From positions 56,206 to 79,129 of the forward strand of contig FR889108.1 in the NCBI GenBank assembly GCA_000435755.1: a stretch of DNA of 22,924 nt. Reading direction: 5' to 3'. Positions within the stretch are counted from its first letter, which is position 1; every line of letters begins with the position of its first letter. A program made the position numbers and the translations under genes. Source of the DNA: Clostridium sp. CAG:508 (GTDB taxonomy: Bacteria; Bacillota; Clostridia; TANB77; CAG-508). This document shows positions 15,099-22,074 of this stretch, in pieces. The notes beneath the pieces were generated by a model, which ran no database searches, was not told the DNA's origin, and saw nothing but the letters and a program-made list of their open reading frames with translations.

Positions 15099-15812
15099 AT
15101 GAAACAAAAAACTAAAATATTTAAAATAATATTGTTGATAGTAGTAATAGCAATAATGGTAGCAGTTACAATATACTTGATACCAACTTTTAAAGAACTT
15201 TCAAGTGAAGCAGGACAACAAGCATTTAAGCAAAAAGTAAATGATTCTGGATTTGTTGGATTTATAATGCTATTTGGACTTCAATTTGCACAAATATTTT
15301 TATTCATAATACCAGGAGAACCAATAGAAATATTAGCGGGTTTATGTTATGGAAGCTTATGGGGAACAGTGTTTATAATGCTCTCGGCAGCAATAATTTC
15401 AGCATTTATATATTTACTGGTTCATAAACTTGGCAGAGAATTTATATATGAATTTGTAAAACCAGAAAAGATAGAAAAAATAGAAAAAAGTAAACTATTT
15501 CAAAATCCTCAAACAATTAGATATATACTTTTTATATTATTCTTTATACCAGGAACACCAAAAGATTTACTAACATATATAGCAGCATTACTACCAATAA
15601 AACCAACAGAATTTATACTGATATCAACATTAGCAAGATTTCCATCAGTAATATCTTCAACATTAGCTGGAGCAAGCTTACTAAAAGGAAACTGGAAACT
15701 AAGTTTAATTATATATGGTGTAACATTTGCAATAGTTGCAGTAGTGGTATTGATAATGAGAAAACTTGATAAAAACAAGATAACAGATGAAGCAATAAGA
15801 ACAATACAATAA
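15099..15812 (+). CDS. TVP38/TMEM64 (DedA-superfamily, VTT domain) membrane protein
   Basis: The 237-aa protein has an N-terminal membrane helix (about residues 9-28) and about five more hydrophobic segments. Family motifs are visible: FIIPGEPIEILAGLCYG (about 70-86), the re-entrant-loop region of VTT proteins, and FFIPGTPKDLLTYIAALLP (about 150-168), the second half. The last helix ends in a basic tail. DedA/VTT proteins include lipid scramblases and undecaprenyl-phosphate translocases, but the TVP38 branch in bacteria has no settled role. It lies 15 bp after the exporter genes with AAGAGGAAGAG before ATG 15099 and ends at a terminator, so it is the third gene of that operon. Confidence 0.9.
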   Translation: MKQKTKIFKIILLIVVIAIMVAVTIYLIPTFKELSSEAGQQAFKQKVNDSGFVGFIMLFGLQFAQIFLFIIPGEPIEILAGLCYGSLWGTVFIMLSAAIISAFIYLLVHKLGREFIYEFVKPEKIEKIEKSKLFQNPQTIRYILFILFFIPGTPKDLLTYIAALLPIKPTEFILISTLARFPSVISSTLAGASLLKGNWKLSLIIYGVTFAIVAVVVLIMRKLDKNKITDEAIRTIQ

Positions 15813-15845
15813 AAGCTAGTGAGGTTTTAACCTCATTAGCTTTTA
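15811..15845. terminator. Bidirectional terminator between the exporter operon and the toxin gene
   Basis: AAAAGCTAGTGAGGTT pairs with AACCTCATTAGCTTTT, with one G-U pair and a short TT loop. T-runs follow in both directions. It overlaps the TVP38-family stop codon and the end of the convergent toxin gene. Confidence 0.85.
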
Positions 15846-16109
15846 CTTATATATATTACATCTATGTCCAATTTCTAATACTAATATTATTAGTTCACTA
15901 TCTTTTATTTCACATATTAGTCTATAATCGCCAATACGATAACGCCATAGACCGGATTTGTTTTCAACTAATCCCTTACCATGAATACGAGGATCATCAC
16001 AATTTACTAAATTTTTTTCGATCCAACCAATTATTAAAGAACTGGTATATTTATCTAATTTTTTCAAATACTTTTTAGCTTTTTCTGAAAACACTATTTT
16101 ATATTTCAA
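15843..16109 (-). CDS. RelE/ParE-superfamily toxin
   Basis: The 88-aa protein has the RelE/ParE fold pattern. MKYKIVFSEKAKKYLKKLD is followed by a helix pair, then GLWRYRIGDYRLICEI in the central strands. The C-terminal IGHRCNIYK matches the IGHR..vY end that carries catalytic Arg and Tyr residues in RelE mRNA endonucleases. The start codon is TTG (16109-16107), overlapping the antitoxin stop by 4 nt (TTGA), so translation is probably coupled and lower than that of the antitoxin. The retained Arg and Tyr favour RelE-type ribosome-dependent mRNA cleavage over ParE-type gyrase poisoning; activity is inferred. Confidence 0.92.
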   Translation of the reverse strand: MKYKIVFSEKAKKYLKKLDKYTSSLIIGWIEKNLVNCDDPRIHGKGLVENKSGLWRYRIGDYRLICEIKDSELIILVLEIGHRCNIYK

Positions 16110-16327
16110 TCTAAATCAAGCTCCTTTTTTACTTCTTCAAGAGTATATGTTTTAGGATTAAGTTCATATTCTTCTACAGCTTTTTCATAACAAGTTAAAT
16201 CATATTCGTCTTCTATTTTTTCAAGTAATGCAGTTCTTATTAAATCTGACAAAGAAATATTGTGCATTTCTGCATATGCTTTTATAAGTTTTGTATCTTC
16301 TTCATTTAATCTAACTGATATAGTCAT
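16106..16327 (-). CDS. RelB-like antitoxin (ribbon-helix-helix, DUF6290-like)
   Basis: The 73-aa protein begins MTISVRLNEEDTKLIKAYAE, the beta strand and first helix of a ribbon-helix-helix DNA-binding domain. ISLSDLIRTALLEKIEDEYD completes that domain. The C-terminal part is acidic and would wrap the toxin. It precedes the toxin and overlaps it by 4 nt, the normal type II order. ATG 16327 follows AAGGAGGAG, a very strong ribosome binding site compared with the TTG-started toxin. Autoregulation is likely, because two tandem quasi-palindromes overlap its promoter. Confidence 0.92.
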   Translation of the reverse strand: MTISVRLNEEDTKLIKAYAEMHNISLSDLIRTALLEKIEDEYDLTCYEKAVEEYELNPKTYTLEEVKKELDLD

Positions 16328-16343
16328 TTTTCTCTCCTCCTTA

Positions 16344-16380
16344 TGTAATACATTGTAATACAGAATGCTTTAATTGTCAA
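16344..16380 (-). promoter_or_regulatory. Toxin-antitoxin promoter with two tandem operator-like sites
   Basis: On the minus strand, -35 TTGACA (16375-16380), a 17-bp spacer and -10 TACAAT (16352-16357). Two copies of the quasi-palindrome TGTATTACA (16354-16362 and 16344-16352), 10 bp apart, cover the -10 and the start. This fits cooperative binding of a ribbon-helix-helix antitoxin. A perfect palindrome, TCAATAATATTATTGA (16377-16392), overlaps the -35. Confidence 0.7.
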
Positions 16381-16429
16381 TAATATTATTGATATTTATA
16401 AAATATTTTATGCAAAATTAAATTAGAGT

Positions 16430-16458
16430 TTGACAATAACGAGTAAAAAGCGTATAAT
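16430..16458 (+). promoter_or_regulatory. Sigma-A promoter of the T-box-glyS transcript
   Basis: Consensus -35 TTGACA (16430-16435), a 17-bp spacer and consensus -10 TATAAT (16453-16458). It is divergent from the toxin-antitoxin promoter, with about 50 bp between the -35 boxes. That spacer also holds the palindrome ATAAAATATTTTAT (16398-16411). Confidence 0.9.
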
Positions 16459-16464
16459 ACTTGT

Positions 16465-16670
16465 ATTGAATATAAATGCGATGAAAAAGAAAAAGTATGC
16501 ATTTCTTATTTTTAGAGAGTTGAGTTAGGTGGAAGTCAACATTAAGAAACATATGGGGAGCTTTGGAGCATATTAAATAAAGTGGATTAGTATAAACTAA
16601 TCAAATAGGGTGGAACCGCGGAATAAAACTTTCGTCCCTAGCAATAAAAGCTAGGAATGAAAGTTTTTTT
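16465..16670 (+). ncRNA. T-box riboswitch (glycine)
   Basis: The leader carries the T-box sequence AGGGTGGAACCGCGG at 16607-16621. A terminator hairpin follows: CTTTC and CCTAGC pair with GCTAGG and GAAAG between 16627 and 16665, then a run of T's. Stem I can be folded: ATGC (16476-16479) with GCAT (16568-16571), AAAG with CTTT, and TTTCTTA with TAAGAAA. The distal hairpin has GTTGA/TCAAC and a GGTGG loop. The specifier loop then exposes GGGGAG, and GGA (16557-16559) followed by a purine is the best specifier, matching tRNA-Gly(UCC). GGG is the alternative. Uncharged tRNA-Gly would stabilise the antiterminator and switch on glyS. Confidence 0.93.
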
Positions 16671-16701
16671 GATTTCTAGCAAGTAAAAAGGAGGAATTTT
16701 T

Positions 16702-18087
16702 ATGTCAGAATTAACAATGGAAAAATTAGTAGCATTGTGCAAATCAAGAGGATTTGTTTATCCAGGCTCAGAAATTTATGGAGGTCTAGCTAATGCTTGG
16801 GACTACGGCCCTTTAGGAGTAGAACTAAAGAACAATGTAAAAAAAGCATGGATGAAAAAATTTGTGCAAGAAAGCAAATATAATGTAGGGCTAGATGCAG
16901 CAATACTAATGAACCCTAAAACATGGGTAGCTTCTGGTCACGTAGGTGGTTTTAGTGATCCACTAATAGACTGCAAAAATTGTAAAACAAGACATAGAGC
17001 AGATAAACTAATTGAAGACTGGGCTCATGAGAACAATAAAGATATGGTTGCAGATGGTATGACAGACGAAGAAATGATTAACTTCATAAAAGAGAATAAC
17101 ATTGTGTGCCCTAAATGCGGAGAACAAAACTTTACACCAATTAGAAAATTTAACTTAATGTATAAAACATATCAAGGTGTTACAGAAGATAGCAGTTCAG
17201 AAATTTACCTAAGACCAGAAACAGCACAAGGTATATTTGTAAACTTTAAAAATGTACTAAGAACAACAAGAAGAAAACTACCAATGGGAATTGGTCAAGT
17301 TGGTAAATCATTTAGAAATGAAATTACACCAGGTAACTTCATATTTAGAATTCGTGAATTTGAACAAATGGAACTCGAATTTTTCTGCAAACCAGGAACA
17401 GATATGGAATGGTTTGAATATTGGAGAGCCTTCTGTAAAAATTGGCTTTTAAGCTTAGGAATGAAAGAAGAAAAAATTAGATTAAGAGACCACAGTCCAG
17501 AAGAATTATGTTTCTACAGCAAGGGTACAACAGATATTGAATTTGCATTTCCATTTGGATGGGGTGAATTATGGGGTATTGCAGACAGAACAGATTATGA
17601 CCTAAAACAACATGCACAATATTCAGGAGAAGACTTTACTTACTTAGACCAAGAAACAGGAGAAAAATTTGTACCATATTGTGTTGAGCCATCACTAGGT
17701 TGTGACCGTGTAACATTAGCATTCTTATGCAATGCTTATGAAGAACAAGAAATTGCAGAAGGAGATGTAAGAACAGTATTACATTTACATCCAGCTTTAG
17801 CACCATATAAAGTAGCTGTACTTCCACTTTCTAAAAAGTTAAGTGAAAAAGCAGAAGAAGTATATGCAAAATTATCTAAAAACTTTATGTGTGACTATGA
17901 CGAAGCAGGAAGCATTGGTAAACGTTATAGAAGGGAAGACGAAATAGGAACACCATATTGTGTAACAATTGACTTCGACACATTAGAAGATGAATGTGTT
18001 ACAATTAGAGACAGAGATACAATGGAACAAGTAAGAGTAAAAATTGATGAACTAGAAAGCTACATACAAGATAAAATCGCATGGTAG
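16702..18087 (+). CDS. glyS: Glycyl-tRNA synthetase, homodimeric (alpha2) type
   Basis: This class II synthetase charges tRNA-Gly. The 461-aa single chain is of the eukaryote/archaea-like homodimeric type found in many Firmicutes, not the alpha2beta2 type. Motifs include GSEIYGGLANAWDYGPLG near the start and a Cys-rich zinc-like insertion (CKNC about residue 93 and CPKC about 136). RPETAQGIFVNFKN and QVGKSFRNEITPGNFIFR form motif 2, and PSLGCDRVTLAFL is motif 3. The anticodon-binding domain begins with LAPYKVAVLPLSKK. ATG 16702 follows AAGGAGG. It is controlled by the glycine T-box just upstream, and a flippase gene starts 19 bp after its stop. In Bacillus-style naming it is glyQS. Confidence 0.97.
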   Translation: MSELTMEKLVALCKSRGFVYPGSEIYGGLANAWDYGPLGVELKNNVKKAWMKKFVQESKYNVGLDAAILMNPKTWVASGHVGGFSDPLIDCKNCKTRHRADKLIEDWAHENNKDMVADGMTDEEMINFIKENNIVCPKCGEQNFTPIRKFNLMYKTYQGVTEDSSSEIYLRPETAQGIFVNFKNVLRTTRRKLPMGIGQVGKSFRNEITPGNFIFRIREFEQMELEFFCKPGTDMEWFEYWRAFCKNWLLSLGMKEEKIRLRDHSPEELCFYSKGTTDIEFAFPFGWGELWGIADRTDYDLKQHAQYSGEDFTYLDQETGEKFVPYCVEPSLGCDRVTLAFLCNAYEEQEIAEGDVRTVLHLHPALAPYKVAVLPLSKKLSEKAEEVYAKLSKNFMCDYDEAGSIGKRYRREDEIGTPYCVTIDFDTLEDECVTIRDRDTMEQVRVKIDELESYIQDKIAW

Positions 18088-18106
18088 AAATAAAGGAGAT
18101 AAAATT

Positions 18107-19768
18107 TTGGAAAAAGTTAAGAAAACTAATTCATTTATGAAAAATGTGCTTATTCTAATGTTTGCACAAATAATGGTAAAAGTATTAGGTCTAGTATATA
18201 AATTTGTAATAACTAATTTTGATGGATTTGGAGATACTGGACTAGGGTACTACTCATCTGGATACCAAATATATACAGTACTACTTGCACTTTCATCAAT
18301 AGGAATACCTAGTGTAGTTGCAAAATTGGTATCAGAAAGAGTAGCTGTAAAAGACGATAAAGGAGCACAAAGAATATTTAAAATCTGTATGACATTTTTT
18401 GTTGGAGTAGGAGCAATATTGTCGTTAGGATTATTCTTTGGAGCAGACTTTATTGCAACAACAATGTTTAATGTGCCAGATACAAAATATGTAATGCAAG
18501 TATTAGCACCAGCAATTACCTTCGTATCAGCTTCAGCAGTGTTTAGAGGATACTTTGCAGGACTTGACGATATGAAGCCAACAAGCTATTCACAAATTAT
18601 TGAGCAATTTTTAAATTGTGTATTATCAATTCTTTTTGTGTATGCTTTATTAGGCAAAGAGCCATATATCATGGCAGCAGGTGGAAATTTATCAACAACA
18701 TTATCTATATTACTAACATTTATATATTTGATAATATATTATAAAAGAAAGAAAATAGTAGTAGATCCACAACAAAAATCAGAAGAAGAAAATGAAAAAA
18801 CATTAAGCTTATTGAAAAAGATTTTAATGATTTCAATACCAGTTACGATAAGCTCAGTAATATCAGTAATACACCCCCTTATAGATAGTGCTACTGTAAG
18901 TAGATGTATTCAAACAGCATTTGCAAGTTTATACCCAGTTAAAGAACAACTAGAAACTTTAGCAATGAGTAAAACAGGTATAATATCTAAAATAGATACA
19001 TTAACAAATTTACCAATAGCAGTAAACATTGCATTTTCAACAGCTTTAGTACCAGCAATTTCTGCAGCAATAGCTAAAAAAGACTTTACAAATGTATCTA
19101 AAAGAATGACTTTTTCAATATTTGCATCATTACTTATAGTGCTTCCATGTGCAGCAGGATTTATATCATTAGCACAACCAATATTAAATTTAATTTATCC
19201 AGCAGCAAATGATGGAGCAACATTATTAATGCTATATTCAGTAGCAATGGTGTTTATTGCATTAAATCAAACAATAAATGGAGGACTATATGGAATAAAT
19301 AAAATGACAGTACCTCTAATTTCATTGGTGGTTGCAGCTGTGTTAAAAATTATACTAAACAATATATTAGTAAGTAATCCTAATATAGAAATAATGGGAG
19401 TTGGAATCAGCTCTATTATATGTCAGGGCTTAGCTTTGATCATATGTATCAAAGCATTTAAGAAACATATAAAATTGGAATTTGATGCCAAAAGAATGAT
19501 TATATTGCCAGTAATAATATCAGCAGTTATGGGAATATGCACATACTTTATAAACAAAGGACTAAATACAATAATGGGACAAAATTTAAGTACAATAATT
19601 TCAATTATACTAGGTGCAATAATCTACGTAATATTAGTATTTGTATCAAAAATACTAAAAAAAGAAGATATTATGATGATACCATTTGGAACAAAAATAT
19701 ATAACATTTTGGTAAAACTAAAAGTATATAAAGAAGAAAAAATATCGGAAAAAGTCGATAGAAATTAA
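18107..19768 (+). CDS. MOP-superfamily lipid flippase (SpoVB/MurJ/polysaccharide exporter type)
   Basis: The 553-aa protein has about 14 hydrophobic segments and the N-terminal pattern of the SpoVB/MurJ branch: a basic start, then FAQIMVKVLGLVYK, GYYSSGYQIYTVLLALSSIG and FRGYFAGLDDMKPTSYSQI. Members move lipid-linked precursors across the cytoplasmic membrane: lipid II for MurJ, and spore cortex precursors for SpoVB. The closest role here is cell-wall or cortex precursor transport, but an exopolysaccharide role cannot be excluded. The start is TTG 18107, behind AAAGGAGAT; ATG 18137 would lose ten residues and lacks such a site. It is probably transcribed with glyS under the T-box. Its last 24 bases lie inside a 44-bp repeat that recurs at 22881. 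Confidence 0.88.
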   Translation: MEKVKKTNSFMKNVLILMFAQIMVKVLGLVYKFVITNFDGFGDTGLGYYSSGYQIYTVLLALSSIGIPSVVAKLVSERVAVKDDKGAQRIFKICMTFFVGVGAILSLGLFFGADFIATTMFNVPDTKYVMQVLAPAITFVSASAVFRGYFAGLDDMKPTSYSQIIEQFLNCVLSILFVYALLGKEPYIMAAGGNLSTTLSILLTFIYLIIYYKRKKIVVDPQQKSEEENEKTLSLLKKILMISIPVTISSVISVIHPLIDSATVSRCIQTAFASLYPVKEQLETLAMSKTGIISKIDTLTNLPIAVNIAFSTALVPAISAAIAKKDFTNVSKRMTFSIFASLLIVLPCAAGFISLAQPILNLIYPAANDGATLLMLYSVAMVFIALNQTINGGLYGINKMTVPLISLVVAAVLKIILNNILVSNPNIEIMGVGISSIICQGLALIICIKAFKKHIKLEFDAKRMIILPVIISAVMGICTYFINKGLNTIMGQNLSTIISIILGAIIYVILVFVSKILKKEDIMMIPFGTKIYNILVKLKVYKEEKISEKVDRN

Positions 19769-19788
19769 AGAAAAGTATTGAAAATAAA
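19745..19788 (+). repeat. 44-bp direct repeat, copy 1
   Basis: This stretch is identical at 43 of 44 positions to 22881-22924, the last bases of the window; the only difference is the fourth base. It covers the last codons of the flippase gene (ending VDRN-stop), a pair of GTCGA-like motifs 10 bp apart, and the -35 box of a promoter. Confidence 0.9.
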
Positions 19789-19806
19789 AAGATGTTATAG
19801 TATTAT
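19778..19806 (+). promoter_or_regulatory. Sigma-A promoter of the 19.8-20.0 kb intergenic transcript
   Basis: -35 TTGAAA (19778-19783), a 17-bp spacer and -10 TATTAT (19801-19806), giving a start near 19813. No annotated plus-strand gene follows; only a hairpin region and a 35-codon ORF lie ahead of the convergent gene at 20011. Confidence 0.65.
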
Positions 19807-19853
19807 AATTATAGTAATAAACCCAAAAGAAAAGTAAGAAAGAGGCACAAAAT

Positions 19854-19961
19854 ATGAAGAAAGCTAAAACCTTGGGGACCAACAAGCTAGAAGATGTTGC
19901 TAAATTTTTTCAAATCATTATTAATGTTTGCAAAAAATTGTTGTTACATCTTCTTGCGTAG
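19854..19961 (+). CDS. Possible 35-aa peptide
   Basis: ATG 19854 opens a 35-codon frame ending TAG at 19959-19961, preceded by AAAGAGGCAC, a weak ribosome binding site. The peptide is basic at its start (MKKAK). Its second half, VAKFFQIIINVCKKLLLHLLA minus its first residue, is a hydrophobic, possibly amphipathic helix. It lies about 40 nt downstream of the predicted start site of a dedicated promoter. The coding region is also almost entirely taken up by a long imperfect hairpin, so the frame may be incidental to an RNA structure. I recognise no family. Confidence 0.3.
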   Translation: MKKAKTLGTNKLEDVAKFFQIIINVCKKLLLHLLA

Positions 19962-19965
19962 TTGG
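19879..19965 (+). ncRNA. Candidate structured RNA: 87-nt imperfect hairpin
   Basis: Complementary blocks pair in nested order. CCAAC (19879) pairs with GTTGG (19961), AGAAGATGT (19889-19897) with ACATCTTCT (19946-19954), and AATTTTTT (19903-19910) with AAAAAATT (19932-19939). CAAA then pairs with TTTG and CATTA with TAATG at the tip. About 30 base pairs form over 87 nt, and a promoter lies 70 bp upstream. No T-run follows, so it is not a classical terminator. It matches no RNA family I know. A decayed inverted-repeat element is the main alternative. Confidence 0.5.
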
Positions 19966-20010
19966 GATGGAGCGAAGAAAAGTTTTCATATTACCTTACT
20001 GTATAAATAA

Positions 20011-21255
20011 CTAATTAATCCCGTGAAATGCTTTGTATAATGCTCTTGCAGTCTCTGGACTATCAACACCAGTTGCATTCTTTACAGGAGCAAATTCTTC
20101 TTCTCTTTTTACTCTTAAAATACTCATGTTGTCAGCAATGCTAAAAGCATCAAATATAAAAGCTTCAAATTTATATGCATTTGGCTCAGTTGGTTCAACC
20201 AAATTGCCAGAAACATCTAAATAACTTGCTTTTTTGAAAGCAACATGATAAGGTAATTTATTTTTACTAATTTCTTCTAATAGTGAAATATTAAATTGAT
20301 TACACAAAATATGAGATTCTCCATAAAGAAGTTCTCCATTTTCATCTAATGCTTCAGATAATTCTTTAGAAATTTCTGTGTATTCAATAACACTTGGTTT
20401 ACCATCTTTTTTACAGAAAACACCAACTCTTTCTTCTGGGCATGCTTTTACAACACTTTTTCCACCAGATAAAGTGTTTTCAGAAACCATAAGTCCAGTT
20501 AAAACAGGATCAACCATTTTAACTAAAACATTGTCAACACCGCCAATAAAAATCCATTCAATTCCTTTTTCTTGCATATCATATAAAATGCCATTTTTTC
20601 TCATAGCTTCAAAAATTCCACCATGACCATCAGCAGCTTGTTTTATCATACCATGTTCATCTAATAAAATTTTTCCATTTGTATCAAGCATAGGAAGTTT
20701 TCCTTGCTTAAAGAATTTAACTGCAGTTTTTGGATAATCAAAATAATTATGTTCTTCAAAAAACTTAACAGTATCATCATTATTTTCATCACTTGTCATT
20801 AAATACCAAGGAATATCAACTCCATATTTTGCTCTAGCTTCTTTTATATGCTCACATAAAATTTCAAAAATAGATTTGTGAGAGTCAAGTCCTAAATCAA
20901 AAGTTCCTTTAGGACCATTATGTCCAAGTCTAGTTCCTTGTCCACCAGCCATAGTAACTACAGCTAATTTACCTGCTTTAATAACTTCTTCACCAATTTC
21001 AGTATATTTTCTTAAGTCTTCATCAGAAAGTTCTGCTTTAGTTGTATGTGGAATTGGTTCTAACTTTACATTTTCAAAATTTGGTTTTGTTTTTGTACTT
21101 TCATATAAGTTTTGTACTTGATTAAAATCTAATGTTAAAATGTCATCTAATAATTTGTTTTTTTGTGCATCAGAAAGCTTGTCATAACATTGAAGTAAAT
21201 GCTCTTGCCCATATTTAGCAAGCAATTCTTTTGCCATTGATAATTTTTCATTCAT
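20011..21255 (-). CDS. UDPGP-family UTP-sugar-1-phosphate uridylyltransferase
   Basis: The 414-aa protein belongs to the UDPGP family, the group with eukaryotic UDP-N-acetylglucosamine and UDP-glucose pyrophosphorylases, and is unlike bacterial GalU or GlmU. The nucleotide-binding signature is MAGGQGTRLGHNGPKGTFDL (about residues 101-120). PWYLMTSDEN, the DGHGGIFEAM loop (about 209-218) and IEWIFIGGVDNVLVKMVDP, with the catalytic Asp region, follow. It would make a UDP-sugar plus pyrophosphate from UTP; UDP-GlcNAc is the most likely product, but the sugar is not certain. ATG 21255 follows AGGAGGT, and its promoter is at 21287-21315. It is transcribed convergently to the intergenic hairpin region. 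Confidence 0.9.
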   Translation of the reverse strand: MNEKLSMAKELLAKYGQEHLLQCYDKLSDAQKNKLLDDILTLDFNQVQNLYESTKTKPNFENVKLEPIPHTTKAELSDEDLRKYTEIGEEVIKAGKLAVVTMAGGQGTRLGHNGPKGTFDLGLDSHKSIFEILCEHIKEARAKYGVDIPWYLMTSDENNDDTVKFFEEHNYFDYPKTAVKFFKQGKLPMLDTNGKILLDEHGMIKQAADGHGGIFEAMRKNGILYDMQEKGIEWIFIGGVDNVLVKMVDPVLTGLMVSENTLSGGKSVVKACPEERVGVFCKKDGKPSVIEYTEISKELSEALDENGELLYGESHILCNQFNISLLEEISKNKLPYHVAFKKASYLDVSGNLVEPTEPNAYKFEAFIFDAFSIADNMSILRVKREEEFAPVKNATGVDSPETARALYKAFHGIN

Positions 21256-21286
21256 AAAAGATACCTCCTATAAAAATTACAAGTAT

Positions 21287-21315
21287 ATCTTATACGATTT
21301 GGACAATTAAGTCAA
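21287..21315 (-). promoter_or_regulatory. Sigma-A promoter of the uridylyltransferase gene
   Basis: On the minus strand, -35 TTGACT (21310-21315), a 17-bp spacer and -10 TAAGAT (21287-21292). The start would be about 25 nt before the start codon at 21255. The -35 lies just before the stop of the gene at 21321. Confidence 0.65.
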
Positions 21316-21320
21316 ATTTA

Positions 21321-21854
21321 TTAGTTATTATTTGCAACATTTTTAAAATCCTGATAGCCATCAAATACTTCGGAAATCTCTCTTTCACCAGATGTATTTA
21401 AAATTTTATCATGTCCATCTAATATATTTACAATATTATTATTAAATTCAGTAACTTCAAAAAAATCTATAATTTTAATAGACTTAATATTAGCTTTTTC
21501 AAGCCACTTATTAATATTACTATTTATTATTTCAATATAATTTTTATTTCCACTAATTAAAATTATATTTTCTGCATTTTTTGTAATTTCTGTATTTAAA
21601 ATATTTTCAATATCAGTATATTTTTTACTATCTACACTTGTCCAACGAATACGTAAAATTTCATTTTTATTTTTCAAATTTAATTTTTTCATTAAAACTT
21701 TTATATTTTCTTCAATATTATTTTCTAGGATTGTTATTACTTTTGTTTTCTCATCAATTTTAGAATTTATATATGGCAAAATAGTTGTAGTTAAGTGCCA
21801 ATCACTTACATAAAAACCACATAATTTCTCAACTTGATAATTTTTATTATTCAT
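21321..21854 (-). CDS. Hypothetical protein, 177 aa
   Basis: I do not recognise this family. The product is 177 aa, rich in Asn, Ile and Lys, with no membrane helix. It opens with YQVEKLCGFYVSDWHLTTTI. Alternating hydrophobic strands and helices follow (VITILENN, ILRIRW, NIILISGN, IKIIDFF), suggesting a small alpha/beta, Rossmann-like domain. A conserved-looking Cys lies in KLCGFYVSDWH. I chose ATG 21854 because GGGGGTT precedes it and the promoter -10 at 21893 would start the mRNA near 21886; the longer frame from 21902 begins upstream of that. A Spo0A-box-like site lies upstream, and spoIIR is the divergent neighbour, so a sporulation link is possible. Confidence 0.75.
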   Translation of the reverse strand: MNNKNYQVEKLCGFYVSDWHLTTTILPYINSKIDEKTKVITILENNIEENIKVLMKKLNLKNKNEILRIRWTSVDSKKYTDIENILNTEITKNAENIILISGNKNYIEIINSNINKWLEKANIKSIKIIDFFEVTEFNNNIVNILDGHDKILNTSGEREISEVFDGYQDFKNVANNN

Positions 21855-21892
21855 AAAATAACCCCCAGTTTTCATTTGTTTTACTATGGAAA

Positions 21893-21921
21893 ATTTTACC
21901 ATTAAATCTTACGGAAGTCAA
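21893..21921 (-). promoter_or_regulatory. Sigma-A promoter of the gene 21321-21854
   Basis: On the minus strand, -35 TTGACT (21916-21921), a 17-bp spacer and -10 TAAAAT (21893-21898). It fixes the start codon choice for the downstream gene. Confidence 0.7.
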
Positions 21922-21950
21922 GCAAAAAAGCCAACAATCGTGCGTGTTTA

Positions 21951-21957
21951 TTCGACA
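21951..21957 (-). promoter_or_regulatory. Spo0A-box-like site
   Basis: The minus strand reads TGTCGAA, an exact match to the 0A-box core TGNCGAA, flanked by A/T. Its centre is about 68 bp upstream of the predicted start of the gene 21321-21854, an activator-like position. A 7-bp match can occur by chance. Confidence 0.45.
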
Positions 21958-21970
21958 TTTTTGTATTCTA

Positions 21971-21999
21971 AGAACATTTTCATAGTATGAAAATGTTCT
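21971..21999. repeat. 14-bp perfect inverted repeat (hairpin)
   Basis: AGAACATTTTCATA (21971-21984) and TATGAAAATGTTCT (21986-21999) are exact complements around a single base. It is in the spacer between the divergent gene 21321-21854 and spoIIR. No T-run follows on either strand, so it is more likely a protein-binding site or an RNA stem than a terminator. Confidence 0.6.
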
Positions 22000-22015
22000 G
22001 TAGAAGACAAATATG

Positions 22016-22074
22016 CGAATTGCTAGAATTTCTAGCAGTTTGCACTGCGTAGAAATTCTTGTGATTCGTTTTTT
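22016..22074 (+). terminator. Long hairpin followed by T-run, with an alternative fold
   Basis: GAATTTCTAGCAG (22026-22038) pairs with CTGC-g-TAGAAATTC (22045-22058), with one bulge. CGAAT (22016-22020) pairs with ATTCG (22064-22068) outside it, and TTTTTT follows. This has the form of an intrinsic terminator for plus-strand transcription about 120 bp before spoIIR. The left arm can instead fold on itself as GCTAGAA-T-TTCTAGC (22022-22036), which breaks the main stem. Confidence 0.5.

Noticed and set aside
16501..16670. The glyS leader as an undescribed riboswitch
   Set aside because: The AGGGTGGAACCGCGG box and the foldable Stem I identify it as a standard T-box.
21855..21902. ATG at 21902 as start of the 177-aa gene
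   Set aside because: It lies upstream of the predicted transcription start (~21886), while ATG 21854 has a GGGGG-type ribosome binding site.
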